Assembly: GCA_016213895.1 (NCBI GenBank)
Contig: JACQZJ010000067.1
Location: forward strand, 1 to 42,345
Length of the DNA: 42,345 bases
DNA from: Planctomycetota bacterium
GTDB lineage: Bacteria; Planctomycetota; B15-G4; JADJEK01
Direction: 5' to 3'
Shown piece by piece: positions 34,161-42,345 of the stretch (positions are counted from its first letter, which is position 1; every line of letters begins with the position of its first letter). A program made the translations under genes and the position numbers. The notes beneath the pieces are model-generated. The model worked only from the letters and a program-made list of their open reading frames with translations, was not told the DNA's origin and did not search any database.

Positions 34161-35030
34161 TCACGAATCGGTGGCGGGCGCCAGCCCGCGCAGGCGCTCC
34201 GCGTAGCGCGCCGCGGCCTCGGGACGCCCCTGCTTCAGGAGCAGCTCGCAGAGCCCGGCGAGCGCGGCCACGGCGCCAGGATCGATGGCGAGAGCGCGCT
34301 TGAACTCCCGCGCCGCCCGCCAGGGACGCACCTGCTGCCGCGCCACGTAGCCCAGCCCCTCGTAGCAGCGGGCGGTGCGGGGAGCGAGGTCCAGGGTCTC
34401 GCGGTAGGCCTGCTCCGCCTCGTCCAGGCGGCCGGCGAGGAGCAGCAGATCCGCCCGGTCGCAGAGCATGTCGAGCACGATTCCCGCGACCGGCTCGGGC
34501 AGGATCTCGGGAGGCATGCGCCCGGCGAGCGCGACGACGGCGGTCTCGTGGTGCCGGATGGAGCGCTCCAGCGCCTCGCCCTCGCGGCCGGCGCCTGCGC
34601 TCACGAGGCGCTTCAGCTCCTCGGCCGCCAGGCGAAAGTGCTCGCGCGAGGCCTCGCTCGTTGCCCCGGCGGCGTGGGCCCTGCGGTAGAAGCTCGCCGC
34701 TTCGTAAGGACGATCGCCGAGCGCAGCGACCAGGCCGCGCACGTCCAGAGCGCGCGCGTGGCTGGGAGAGGCGGCCAGGATCTCGTCCAGCGCCTCCCGG
34801 GCCAGATCGAGCTGCCGCTGTCCCCTGCGGCGCTGCTCCATGCCCTCGGGGAGGGCGCCCGCGGCGGCGATCATGGCCCCGGCCCGGACTGCCCCGATGC
34901 GCGCCTGCTCGACCAGATCGTCCACAGTCTCGACTCGCCTTGCGCTCGTGCAGCCCGGTCCGAGCAACGCGAGGAGCCCCGCCGCCAGGAACCGAATCAG
35001 GAAACCTGGGGCGCGGGCGCGGGACTCCAT
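34161..35030 (-). CDS. TPR-containing lipoprotein
   Basis: 289 residues. Signal of lipoprotein type: hydrophobic stretch 10-25 then a Cys at residue 27 (LLGPGC; Pro in the lipobox is unusual). The mature part is helical with TPR-like repeats, clearest at about 190-275 (LDEAEQAYRETLDLAPRTAR, WRAAREFKRALAIDPGAVA, GRPEAAARYAERLRGLAP). TPR lipoproteins act as scaffolds in envelope assembly. Start chosen for the export signal, with AAGG upstream. Convergent with hemH (24-nt gap) and divergent from the receiver-domain gene. Confidence 0.75.
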   Translation of the reverse strand: MESRARAPGFLIRFLAAGLLALLGPGCTSARRVETVDDLVEQARIGAVRAGAMIAAAGALPEGMEQRRRGQRQLDLAREALDEILAASPSHARALDVRGLVAALGDRPYEAASFYRRAHAAGATSEASREHFRLAAEELKRLVSAGAGREGEALERSIRHHETAVVALAGRMPPEILPEPVAGIVLDMLCDRADLLLLAGRLDEAEQAYRETLDLAPRTARCYEGLGYVARQQVRPWRAAREFKRALAIDPGAVAALAGLCELLLKQGRPEAAARYAERLRGLAPATDS

Positions 35031-35205
35031 GGTCGCCTTGATAACCCATTTCGCCGCCGGGGAGAAGGGCAGCTCGTCGTGCCGCGCGCGGCGCCGCGGA
35101 GCGCTCGACTCGCCGGAGACGGGCATTTTTCCGGCGAAAGGGCTCAAGATCTGCCGATGAGGGCAGGGAAGCGATGACCTCGCCGCAGCGCGCAGGATCC
35201 CGTTC

Positions 35206-35862
35206 ATGAACCGCCCGCCATGTACCCCTTCTTCGCGTCCCGGGACCGGCCACGGCGCCCGTTTCCGGGCTCTCGTGGCGGCGGCGGAGCCGTGCCTGCG
35301 CCGGGTGATCGTGGGCCAGCTGGCGCGCGCGGGCTACTGCGTGGCCGAGGCCGAGGACGGCATGACCGGGCTGGCGCGCGCGCGCGCCACGCATCCCGAC
35401 GTCGTGGTCATCGACTCGGCCTTGCCGGGCGCGCACGGCATCGACCTGTGCCGGCGGCTGCGCGACCTGGAGTCCGGCAGCGAGCCGTACATCGTCCTCA
35501 TCCTCGGCCCCGAGGACGAGAGCCGCCTGATCGAGGCCATCGAGGCGGGAATCGACGACTACGTCAGCCGTCCGTTCCACCCCTGGGCGCTGCTCTCCAG
35601 CATCGCGGCCGGCGAGCGCATCCTCGGCCGCGGCAGGCCGGCGCGCGAGGGCTCGGTCGCGGCAGCGCCGCCGCGCGCCGGGCACGCCTCAGCGCGCGGC
35701 GATGAGGCCGGCAACGGGCGCGCCGATGTCGCGTCGCTCGACGCGGACCTCACCGAAGCCCGCCCGGCGCACCATCTCCTCGACCGCCGGGAGATCCTGC
35801 TCGGTGAACCCCGGGAGGCGCGGGAAGCGGCGGCGCCCCGTGCGCAGGCGCAGCACGAGTAG
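35206..35862 (+). CDS. degenerate CheY-like receiver protein
   Basis: 218 residues. A receiver fold covers about 20-140. The phosphorylatable Asp is present (D70 in VVVIDSALPG), but the two acidic residues that bind Mg2+ near the N-terminus are replaced by Ala-Ala (LVAAAEP), the switch Thr by Gly (LILGPED), and the conserved Lys by Arg (R122 in SRPF). Phosphorylation is therefore doubtful; such pseudo-receivers usually work by binding. After residue 140 the tail is Ala/Arg-rich without domain. The last 174 nt run antisense through the methyltransferase gene, so either a real overlap exists or the true C-terminus is shorter. No output domain and no adjacent histidine kinase. Confidence 0.65.
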   Translation: MNRPPCTPSSRPGTGHGARFRALVAAAEPCLRRVIVGQLARAGYCVAEAEDGMTGLARARATHPDVVVIDSALPGAHGIDLCRRLRDLESGSEPYIVLILGPEDESRLIEAIEAGIDDYVSRPFHPWALLSSIAAGERILGRGRPAREGSVAAAPPRAGHASARGDEAGNGRADVASLDADLTEARPAHHLLDRREILLGEPREAREAAAPRAQAQHE

Positions 35863-36336
35863 CAGCCGGCCCTTCTCGCCGAGCACGCGCCGCACCTCGG
35901 CGAGCCCTCTGGCCTGGTCCGGCCAGAACTGGAAGGAGTCCACCGCCAGCGCCCGCGTGAAGCGCCCGTCAGGGAAGGGCAGAGCGGTGACGCACGCGAG
36001 GCGCAGATCGACCTCGCCAGCGCGGACATAGAGGCGGTTGCGCCGCGCAGCCTGCGCGACCATGACCTCGGACCAGTCCGCGCCGGCCACGAGACCCTCC
36101 CCCACGGCGCGCGCCAGGAAGCGGATGCACTTCCCCGGGCCGAAGCCGATCTCCAGCACGCGGTCGGCCCAGCGCGCCTGGAGCAGCTTCACCGCCAGCC
36201 GATTCAGGCGGCGGTTTCGCCATGCCATGAAAGGGCCGATCATGCTCCCCGCCAGGCCGGCCGGCCGGCCGAACTGCCTGGCGAGGCTTGAGGCCAGGCC
36301 GCACCCGGGCTTCGATCCCTGCGCAGACGCGTCCAT
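35689..36336 (-). CDS. class I SAM-dependent methyltransferase (UbiE-like)
   Basis: 215 residues from the ATG at 36336; an ATG 33 nt upstream is also possible. Rossmann methyltransferase fold: motif I VLEIGFGPG (60-68), the acidic end of strand 2 at VAGADWSEVM, motif GRFTRALAVDSFQFW, and strand LGEKGRLLLVLR. Small-molecule methyltransferases near UbiE/phospholipid N-methyltransferase have this order; the substrate is unknown. The N-terminal 40 residues contain an amphipathic stretch. Divergent from the cardiolipin synthase gene, which might hint at a lipid substrate, but this is weak inference. Confidence 0.82.
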   Translation of the reverse strand: MDASAQGSKPGCGLASSLARQFGRPAGLAGSMIGPFMAWRNRRLNRLAVKLLQARWADRVLEIGFGPGKCIRFLARAVGEGLVAGADWSEVMVAQAARRNRLYVRAGEVDLRLACVTALPFPDGRFTRALAVDSFQFWPDQARGLAEVRRVLGEKGRLLLVLRLRTGRRRFPRLPGFTEQDLPAVEEMVRRAGFGEVRVERRDIGAPVAGLIAAR

Positions 36337-36462
36337 CGCTTGCCGTCCCGCTGCGTCAACCAGCGCCATAACCTAGCGCGCCGGCCGCCGCGGGCGCGGC
36401 GAATCCCGGCGCGCTTTCTGCCCGGGCTGCTAGGCTCGGGAACTCCTGGGAGGCGCGTCCCG

Positions 36463-37914
36463 GTGACGGACTACCTGGTCTTTGCCGCGGCCCTGCTGAT
36501 CGACGTGCTGGCGATCGTCACGCTGCTGCTCGCCGAGCGCCGCCGGCCCACGGCCACGCTCGCCTGGCTGTTCGCGATCATCTTCCTGCCCTTCGTCGGG
36601 CTGTTCTTCTTCATCCTCATCGGCCGGACGCGGGCGGTGCGCATCGCCGGCCGCTCGGCCACGGTGGCGCAGCTCCTCGAGACCTTCGAGGAGCGCCACG
36701 GCGTGCACGCCAAGGCCGGCGAGCCGCGCGCGCAGGCGATCGAGCCGCGCACGCAGAGCCTGCTCGCCCTGGGCCGGCGCTTGACCGGCCTGCCGGCCTG
36801 CGACGGCAACCGCGCCGAGATCCTGCTCAACGCCGCGGCCACCTACCGCTCGATCATCAGCGCGATCGAGGCCGCGACCGACCACATCCACGTCCAGTTC
36901 TACATCATCCAGCCGGACGAGACCGGCCGCGCGCTGCGCGACCGCCTCGCCCGCCGCGCGCGCGAGGGCGTCAAGGTGCGGGTCGTCACCGACGCCATCG
37001 GCAGTGTCGACCTGCCCGCCAACTTCTGGAATCCAGTCGTGGAAGCGGGCGGGGAAGTGGCGACCTTCCGGCCGGTGTGGCGGCTCCTGCGCCGCTTCCG
37101 GCGGCGCGACCGCGTCGATTTCCGCGACCACCGCAAGATCGTGATCGCCGACGGCAAGGTCGGCTTCACCGGCGGCATCAACGTCGGCCGCGAGTACCTC
37201 GGGCTCGACCCGGCGCACGGCAGGTGGCGGGACACCCATATCCGCATCGCCGGACCGGCCGTGCTCATGCTGCAAGTCGCTTTCGCTTCGAGCTGGATGC
37301 GCGCCACCGACGACCTCCTCGACGACGCGCGCTACTTCCCCGACCCGGAAACCGAGCCGGACTCCCCGGCCATCGTCCAGGTGGTCGACTCCGGGCCGGA
37401 CCTCGCCTGGTCGCCGATCTCGCACTTCTTCAGCCAGGCGATCTCTCACGCCCGCGAGCGCGTCTGGATCACCAGCCCCTACTTCATCCCCTCGACCGCG
37501 GTCGAAGAGGCGCTCATCGGCGCCGCCTTGCGCGGCATCGACGTGCGCCTGCTCTTGCCCGCGCGCTCCGATTCCCTGCTCGTTACCCTCGCCTCGCGCA
37601 CCTACTACTCGATGCTGCTCGAGGCCGGCGTGCGCATCTTCCACTACGAACGCGGCTTCCTGCACGCCAAGACCATGGTCGTGGACGACTGGGTTGGGAC
37701 CGTGGGCTCGGCGAACATGGACATGCGCTCCTTCCACCTCAACTTCGAGCTGAACGCCTTCGTCTACGGCGCGCGCTTCGTCGACCAGCTCGCCGGCCAG
37801 ATGCTCGACGACCTGCGCCACGCGGCTGAGGTCCGGCAGAAGGAGCACGAGAGGCGCAACTTCCTCCTGCGCCTCGCCTGCGCCGGCGCGCGCCTCGCCT
37901 CGCCGCTGCTCTGA
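36463..37914 (+). CDS. cls: cardiolipin synthase (two phospholipase-D domains)
   Basis: 483 residues. Two membrane helices (about 4-23 and 35-54) precede two PLD catalytic units: DHRKIVIAD (H223, K225) with FTGGINVG, and LHAKTMVVD (H401, K403) with GSANMD. Condenses two phosphatidylglycerols to cardiolipin on the inner membrane. Length and the FYIIQPDETG and SPYFIPS segments match bacterial Cls. Start is GTG with a GGGAGG site (36448-36453) 9 nt upstream; the longer frame upstream lacks a ribosome site. Confidence 0.93.
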   Translation: MTDYLVFAAALLIDVLAIVTLLLAERRRPTATLAWLFAIIFLPFVGLFFFILIGRTRAVRIAGRSATVAQLLETFEERHGVHAKAGEPRAQAIEPRTQSLLALGRRLTGLPACDGNRAEILLNAAATYRSIISAIEAATDHIHVQFYIIQPDETGRALRDRLARRAREGVKVRVVTDAIGSVDLPANFWNPVVEAGGEVATFRPVWRLLRRFRRRDRVDFRDHRKIVIADGKVGFTGGINVGREYLGLDPAHGRWRDTHIRIAGPAVLMLQVAFASSWMRATDDLLDDARYFPDPETEPDSPAIVQVVDSGPDLAWSPISHFFSQAISHARERVWITSPYFIPSTAVEEALIGAALRGIDVRLLLPARSDSLLVTLASRTYYSMLLEAGVRIFHYERGFLHAKTMVVDDWVGTVGSANMDMRSFHLNFELNAFVYGARFVDQLAGQMLDDLRHAAEVRQKEHERRNFLLRLACAGARLASPLL

Positions 37915-37963
37915 GCGGCACGCGCTTGGCCGGTTGCAGCGCCGCCGCGAGGGAGCCGGGGAG

Positions 37964-37969
37964 TAGACT
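37964..37969 (+). promoter_or_regulatory. -10 box (TAGACT) of the moxR-region operon
   Basis: GAGTAGACTACTCGG, itself a 10-bp palindrome GAGTAGACTACTC with central G-A; the -10 lies about 90 nt upstream of the first ATG. The palindrome may also be an operator. Confidence 0.4.
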
Positions 37970-38059
37970 ACTCGGTTCTGGTCGAGGCGCCGCGGGCGCC
38001 TCGCGCGGCACGGAGGCCGAGCAGGCTTGAACACGGAACAGCACAAGGAGCGATCGCGC

Positions 38060-40381
38060 ATGCGGCGGGCCGCGGCCCGGCTCCTCGGCGTCCTGCTGCT
38101 CTGCGCCCTGCCGGCCGCGTCCGCCCCCGGCCAAGCCTCCGGCGGCGGCCGGCTGCCGGTCCGGGTCGCGGGCGGCCGCCTCGTGCTGCGCTGCGACGTG
38201 TCCGCCGGCCACGCGCGCATCCCGGTGCACCTCCTGGTCGAGATCGACAATCCCGCGCGCCTGCTGCTGCACCCAGATCTCGCCCGGGACCTCGGCCTGG
38301 AGGAAGGCGACGCGGTCACCCTGAACATCCCGGGCTGCGAGCTCGACGCCTTCGTCCCCGGAGAAGGGCCGGCGAAGGTCTACGACGAGCTGACCCGGCG
38401 CTACGCGCTCGAGCTGGAGGAGATCGCCTGCGCCGGCACGCTCGGTCTCGGCGCGCTCGCTCTGCACCACGTGGTCCTCGACCTGTCCGCGGGCGAGATC
38501 CTGCTCGAGCCGCGGCGAGACGCCCTGGCCGAGCCGCCGCTCGACCGGCAGGGACGGCAAGCTCCCCTCGAGGAGAGCGCGGGCCTCCTCTGGTTCCCGG
38601 TCGAGCTTTGCGAGACGCGCGCCTGGATGGCCCTCGCCACCTCCACCTTCGACACGCTGGTCGACGCCGCGGAATGCGCGCGCCAGGGAAGACCCGCCGG
38701 GGACCTCGCTCCCTTCCGCGCGAGCCAGCTCGACCTCGCGCCCTTTGTCGCGCTCCGCCCGGCGCGCCTCGCGGCGCGGCGCGCGGGCGGCGTGGGGCAG
38801 ACCGGCCTCAACCTGCTGCTCTGCCTGCGGGTCGAGATCGACCTCGTGAACCACCTGGTCGCGTTCGCGCCCGTCTCTTCCCCCGACTATCCGGAGGAGG
38901 ACTTCGCCTGCTTCCAGGCCCTGGCCGAGGGGACTCCCGAGGCCCTGGAGCGCTACCTGGAAGGGCACCCGGCCGCGCGCCTGAGCGAGGAGGCGGCGGA
39001 CATCCTGCTCGCGGCGCGCCTGGAGGCGGGCGCAGAGGGCGAGAAGGCGCTCCTCCGCGCGCTCGACTGGGTGCACCGCACGCGGCCCGCAGACCTGAAA
39101 ACCAGCGCCGCGCTCTCCCTGGTCGAGCTTTTCGTGCAGCAGGGCCGCGCCTCCGCCGCGATCCACGCCGGCGAACTCGGGATCAGCACGGCGCGCGACG
39201 ACCGCGATCCGCTGGCGGCGCACCGCATCCACTCCGCGATCGGCCGCCTGCACCTCGACCAGGGGAACCTCAAGGAAGCGCACCGCCACCTGCTCTCGGC
39301 CGCGTTCGGCCTGAAGCACGACGGCGCGGTGCGCGTGGACCTCTGCCGGCTCTACGAGGCGCAGGGCAAGCCGCAGCGCGCCTTCTCGCAGTTCGTGCTC
39401 GGACTGACCTATCCCGAGACGGCCGCGCAGGCGCTCTCCGGCATGAAGCGCACGCAGGGCGCGCTCGCGGACGCGCGCGGGCTCTCGACCGAGGCGATCG
39501 CGGAGCTGCTCGAGGGGCGCGTGCCGGCCTTTCGCACCGCTGACCGCTACCAGCCCGCGGAGGAAGGAGACGAGGAGGAGGAAGAGACGGCGGACGGCGC
39601 GCCTCGGGACACGGTGCGACGCACGGCGCTCATCGAGCTCTTCACCTGCGCCCACGCCGACGCCTGCTACGCCGCGGAGCTCGGCCTCGAGGGGCTGCTC
39701 GACTACTTCCCGCGCGAGCACCTCGCCGCCCTGGCCTACCACCTCCCCTTGCCGCAGCCGGATCCGCTCATGAACCCGCTCTCCCTGCGCGCGGCGGAGC
39801 GCTTCTTCGTGCAGAGCGCGCCCACGGCCGTGATCGACGGCAGCGAGGAGATCGACGCGGGGGGCGGCGAAAGCGAGGTCGAGGAGGTCTACCGCAGGTA
39901 CCGCGCCGCGGTGACCGCCGTGCTCGAGACGTCGGCCCAGCACCGGCTCCAGGCCAAGGCGCGGCTCGAGGACGACGTGCTCCGCGGCTCGGTGGAGGTC
40001 GCGGGGCCGGCCGATCCCGCGCTGCAGCTCGAGATCGTGCTGGCCGAGAAGACGGTCCTCTTCCCCGGAAAAAACAAGATCGTGCTGCCCTGCATGGTGG
40101 CGCGCGCCGCGCTCACCCCGGGCGCGGAGGGCGTGCGCTTCGCACCGGAGGGCGGCCGCCAGGTCGTGGAGTTCTCGCGCTCGCTCAGCGCCGTCGGCGA
40201 CGAGCTGGCCGCGCATCTCGAGGAGTACGAGGCGGGGCATCGGGCCGACTTCACGCTGCGCCCCACGCGCATCGACCCGGAGCAGGTCACGGTGGTCGCG
40301 ATCCTGCGCAACCGCTTCACCCAGGAGGTCAGACAGACGGTCCAGATCGAGCCGGAAGTCCCCGGCGCGGAGCGGGAATGA
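38060..40381 (+). CDS. secreted retropepsin-like/TPR/thioredoxin-like fusion protein
   Basis: 773 residues, signal peptide 1-22. Residues about 30-150 and 160-290 look like two aspartyl-protease-like (retropepsin) domains: both end in the typical strand pair (LGLGALALHHVVLDLSAGE and TGLNLLLCLRVEIDLVNH), but the catalytic Asp-Thr-Gly is not seen, so activity is doubtful. A helical TPR-like region (about 290-490) and a thioredoxin-like DUF1223-type domain from about 525 follow: ALIELFTCAHADACY with C530 and C536 (spaced five rather than two residues), LAYHLPLPQPDPL and a final APTAVIDG. ATG set by AAGGAG (38045-38050), 9 nt upstream; a TTG 33 nt upstream is less likely. Overlaps the next gene by ATGA. 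Role unknown, periplasmic. Confidence 0.65.
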   Translation: MRRAAARLLGVLLLCALPAASAPGQASGGGRLPVRVAGGRLVLRCDVSAGHARIPVHLLVEIDNPARLLLHPDLARDLGLEEGDAVTLNIPGCELDAFVPGEGPAKVYDELTRRYALELEEIACAGTLGLGALALHHVVLDLSAGEILLEPRRDALAEPPLDRQGRQAPLEESAGLLWFPVELCETRAWMALATSTFDTLVDAAECARQGRPAGDLAPFRASQLDLAPFVALRPARLAARRAGGVGQTGLNLLLCLRVEIDLVNHLVAFAPVSSPDYPEEDFACFQALAEGTPEALERYLEGHPAARLSEEAADILLAARLEAGAEGEKALLRALDWVHRTRPADLKTSAALSLVELFVQQGRASAAIHAGELGISTARDDRDPLAAHRIHSAIGRLHLDQGNLKEAHRHLLSAAFGLKHDGAVRVDLCRLYEAQGKPQRAFSQFVLGLTYPETAAQALSGMKRTQGALADARGLSTEAIAELLEGRVPAFRTADRYQPAEEGDEEEEETADGAPRDTVRRTALIELFTCAHADACYAAELGLEGLLDYFPREHLAALAYHLPLPQPDPLMNPLSLRAAERFFVQSAPTAVIDGSEEIDAGGGESEVEEVYRRYRAAVTAVLETSAQHRLQAKARLEDDVLRGSVEVAGPADPALQLEIVLAEKTVLFPGKNKIVLPCMVARAALTPGAEGVRFAPEGGRQVVEFSRSLSAVGDELAAHLEEYEAGHRADFTLRPTRIDPEQVTVVAILRNRFTQEVRQTVQIEPEVPGAERE

Positions 40382-41900
40382 ACGCGGGCTTCGAGGCGCT
40401 CTCGCGCGCGCTCGGCGGCCTGGCCGCCAGGGCGCGTTCCCACCTGCGGCGACGGCGCGCGGCTGCCGCTCTGCCGGCCGCCGCTGCCCGGGCCTTGCCG
40501 CTCCTCCTCGCGCCCGCGGCGCTCTTCCTCGCGGGCCGCCTCGCCGCCGCCGAGAGCGAAAGCGCGGCGACGCTCCACGTCGCGGCGCTCTTCGCCTGCC
40601 TCCTCCATCCCCTCGGCTGCCTCGTCCTGGTCCTCAGGCGGGCGCTCGCGCCTGTCTCGCGCGCGGCGGCGCTCGCGCTCTTCGACCGGCGCCTCGAGCT
40701 CGCGGACCGCCTGGTCGCGGCCGACGAGTTCCTCGCCGCCGCGCACCGCACGCCTTTCATGATCGCGGCCATCGAGGACGCGGCCGCCTGCGCGGAGAGG
40801 GCGCGCGCGGCCACGCTCGACGTGCGGCTGCGCCGCAGGAAGGCGCGGCCTCGAGACCTCGCCTGGCCAGCGGCCGCGGCCGCGCTCATCGCTTGCGGGC
40901 TCTTCTTCCCGGCTCGCGGCACGGACGCCGCGCAGCCGGAAGAAGCGGCGGGAGCACGGGCTCCGCTTGCTCTCCGCCCGCAGGCCGGCCTCGAGCCGGC
41001 CGCGCGCGCGCAAGAGGCGCCTTGGCCGGAGAGGAGCGATCCGGCCGCGGCCGAGGCGCGGGAACAGCGCCTCTCCGGCCCAGGAGCCGCGGCCGCGCCG
41101 CAAGACGCGAGCCGGGCCGAGAGCGCCGTGCCGGGCATGACGCGCTCCGGCAGGGACTCCGCCGCCTCCGCGGCGCGCGGCGCGGCCCGGGCCGGGGGCG
41201 ACGCGGCCGCGGGCGGCGAGCCGGCCGAGTCGCGCGCGCTGGAACAGCCGGCCGAGGCGCCTGGCGCGGAACCGCGCCGGGAAGAAGGCGCCGGCCTGCC
41301 CCTGCCGGAGAAGAAGCCGAGCCAGAGCAGCGGCGCCACCGCCAGCCGCGGCGGCCGCGGCGGCGCGGCACGGAACCCGGTCGCCTCGCACTGGTCGACC
41401 CTCGACCAGATCCCCTCCACGGGCGACGAGGCGCTCGAGGAGGAGCAGGACATCGAGGACGAGAGCGAGATCGACGAGGCGCGCGGCGGCATGCAGCCCA
41501 ACCTGCGCGACCGCCGCCCGCCGGCCTCGCGTGACCTGAGCATCGGCCAGCAGAGCGGCGACCCGGGTTCCGGCCGCGGCGGCCCCTCGCCGCGCAAGAA
41601 GTCGCGCGGCACGGCCTCGCTCGTGCTCGGCGTGCCCATTCCGGACCAGGTCAAGGGCAAGCCGAACCCGGGCACGGTGAAGATCACGCGCGAGCAGGTG
41701 CGGCCCGAGGAGGAAGAGGCGCCGCCGCTCGACGCCGGCGCGCGCGCGCCGCGCGCCGGCGGCTTGAACTTCGTGCCGGAGCGCGCGCTCGACCCCTGGG
41801 TCGGGCGCCTGGTGCGCGACTACTTCCTGGAGCTGCGGCGCGCCGCCGCGGCGCCAGCCGAGAGACACCCCGAGGATTCCCCCAGCACAGAGGACGAGCG

Positions 41901-41904
<4 letters not shown>
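40378..41904 (+). CDS. membrane protein with long disordered tail, DUF4175-like
   Basis: 508 residues. Two membrane segments at about 36-55 and 65-87, then a conserved-looking helix ([21 protein letters not shown]) like the N-terminal part of DUF4175-type proteins found beside MoxR, a third segment at about 161-178, and a long Ala/Glu/Arg/Gly-rich region (180-400) predicted disordered, with an acidic patch near 355-375. The C-terminal end (about 410-490) has more regular composition ([27 protein letters not shown]). Coupled by ATGA overlaps both to the gene before and to moxR, so it probably works with the MoxR ATPase. Function unknown. Confidence 0.65.

Positions 41905-42345
<441 letters not shown>

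Noticed and set aside
30557-34303. 1248-codon plus-strand frame
   Set aside because: Antisense to the membrane M28 gene and out of frame with hemH; composition of a GC shadow.
35131-35160. GCCGATGA preceded by GAAA and CTCAAG, similar to a flagellar sigma28 promoter
   Set aside because: The spacing (13 or fewer nt, 4 nt from CTCAAG) does not fit sigma28, and no motility gene is near.
35111-35205. Possible riboswitch in the leader of the receiver gene
   Set aside because: One 6-bp stem (CGCCGG/CCGGCG) was seen, but no conserved core of a known class.

Overview
This is a GC-rich window (about 70 % by eye, third codon positions strongly G/C) from a free-living bacterium with a double membrane. 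Many secreted hydrolases, a transmembrane Ser/Thr protein kinase, a MoxR operon, a secreted beta-propeller with calcium-loop-like repeats and an RNA-polymerase-alpha-CTD/HTH repeat protein recall Planctomycetota or a neighbouring deep lineage. That placement is inference; there is no rRNA or marker set here. I see no phage, IS element or CRISPR array, so this looks like ordinary chromosome with several unusual genes.

Layout. 1-2345 (minus): a two-gene nucleotidyltransferase module followed by urocanate hydratase (hutU, cut by the left edge). 2542-6766: a small SmpA-like protein, an NhaC-type antiporter, and a membrane receptor whose cytoplasmic half looks like a WaaP/Kdo-type kinase that has lost its catalytic Asp. 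6766-16006: a VWA protein, an HD phosphohydrolase, a disrupted gluzincin peptidase, a GT-C membrane glycosyltransferase, an S9 peptidase and a Ser/Thr kinase. 16485-19560: a 1-Cys Bcp peroxiredoxin and a 790-residue protein joining three alpha-CTD-like repeats, a sigma region-4-like HTH and about five winged helices; this is the most novel-looking gene. 19744-22162: a DEDDh exonuclease, tRNA-Trp and an M32 carboxypeptidase. 22272-23756: the secreted propeller with a well-formed promoter. 24009-28237 (minus): four genes coupled by ATGA overlaps that encode a tetraheme cytochrome, a four-cluster ferredoxin, NrfD and an octaheme HAO-like cytochrome, i.e. a quinone-linked periplasmic electron-transfer module. 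28309-33028: two M28 peptidases facing each other. 33096-37914: ferrochelatase, TPR lipoprotein, degenerate receiver protein, methyltransferase and cardiolipin synthase. 38060-right edge: an operon of a secreted thioredoxin-like/TPR protein, a DUF4175-like membrane protein and MoxR (cut by the edge).

How the genes fit together. The peptidases (S9, M32, two M28, the MA-like remnant) with histidine breakdown (HutU) suggest growth on protein. The heme operon needs heme, and hemH lies nearby, but no shared regulation is visible. Promoters repeatedly show a -10 of the form TANACT, and two genes have it about 7 nt from the start codon with no Shine-Dalgarno, which predicts leaderless mRNAs.
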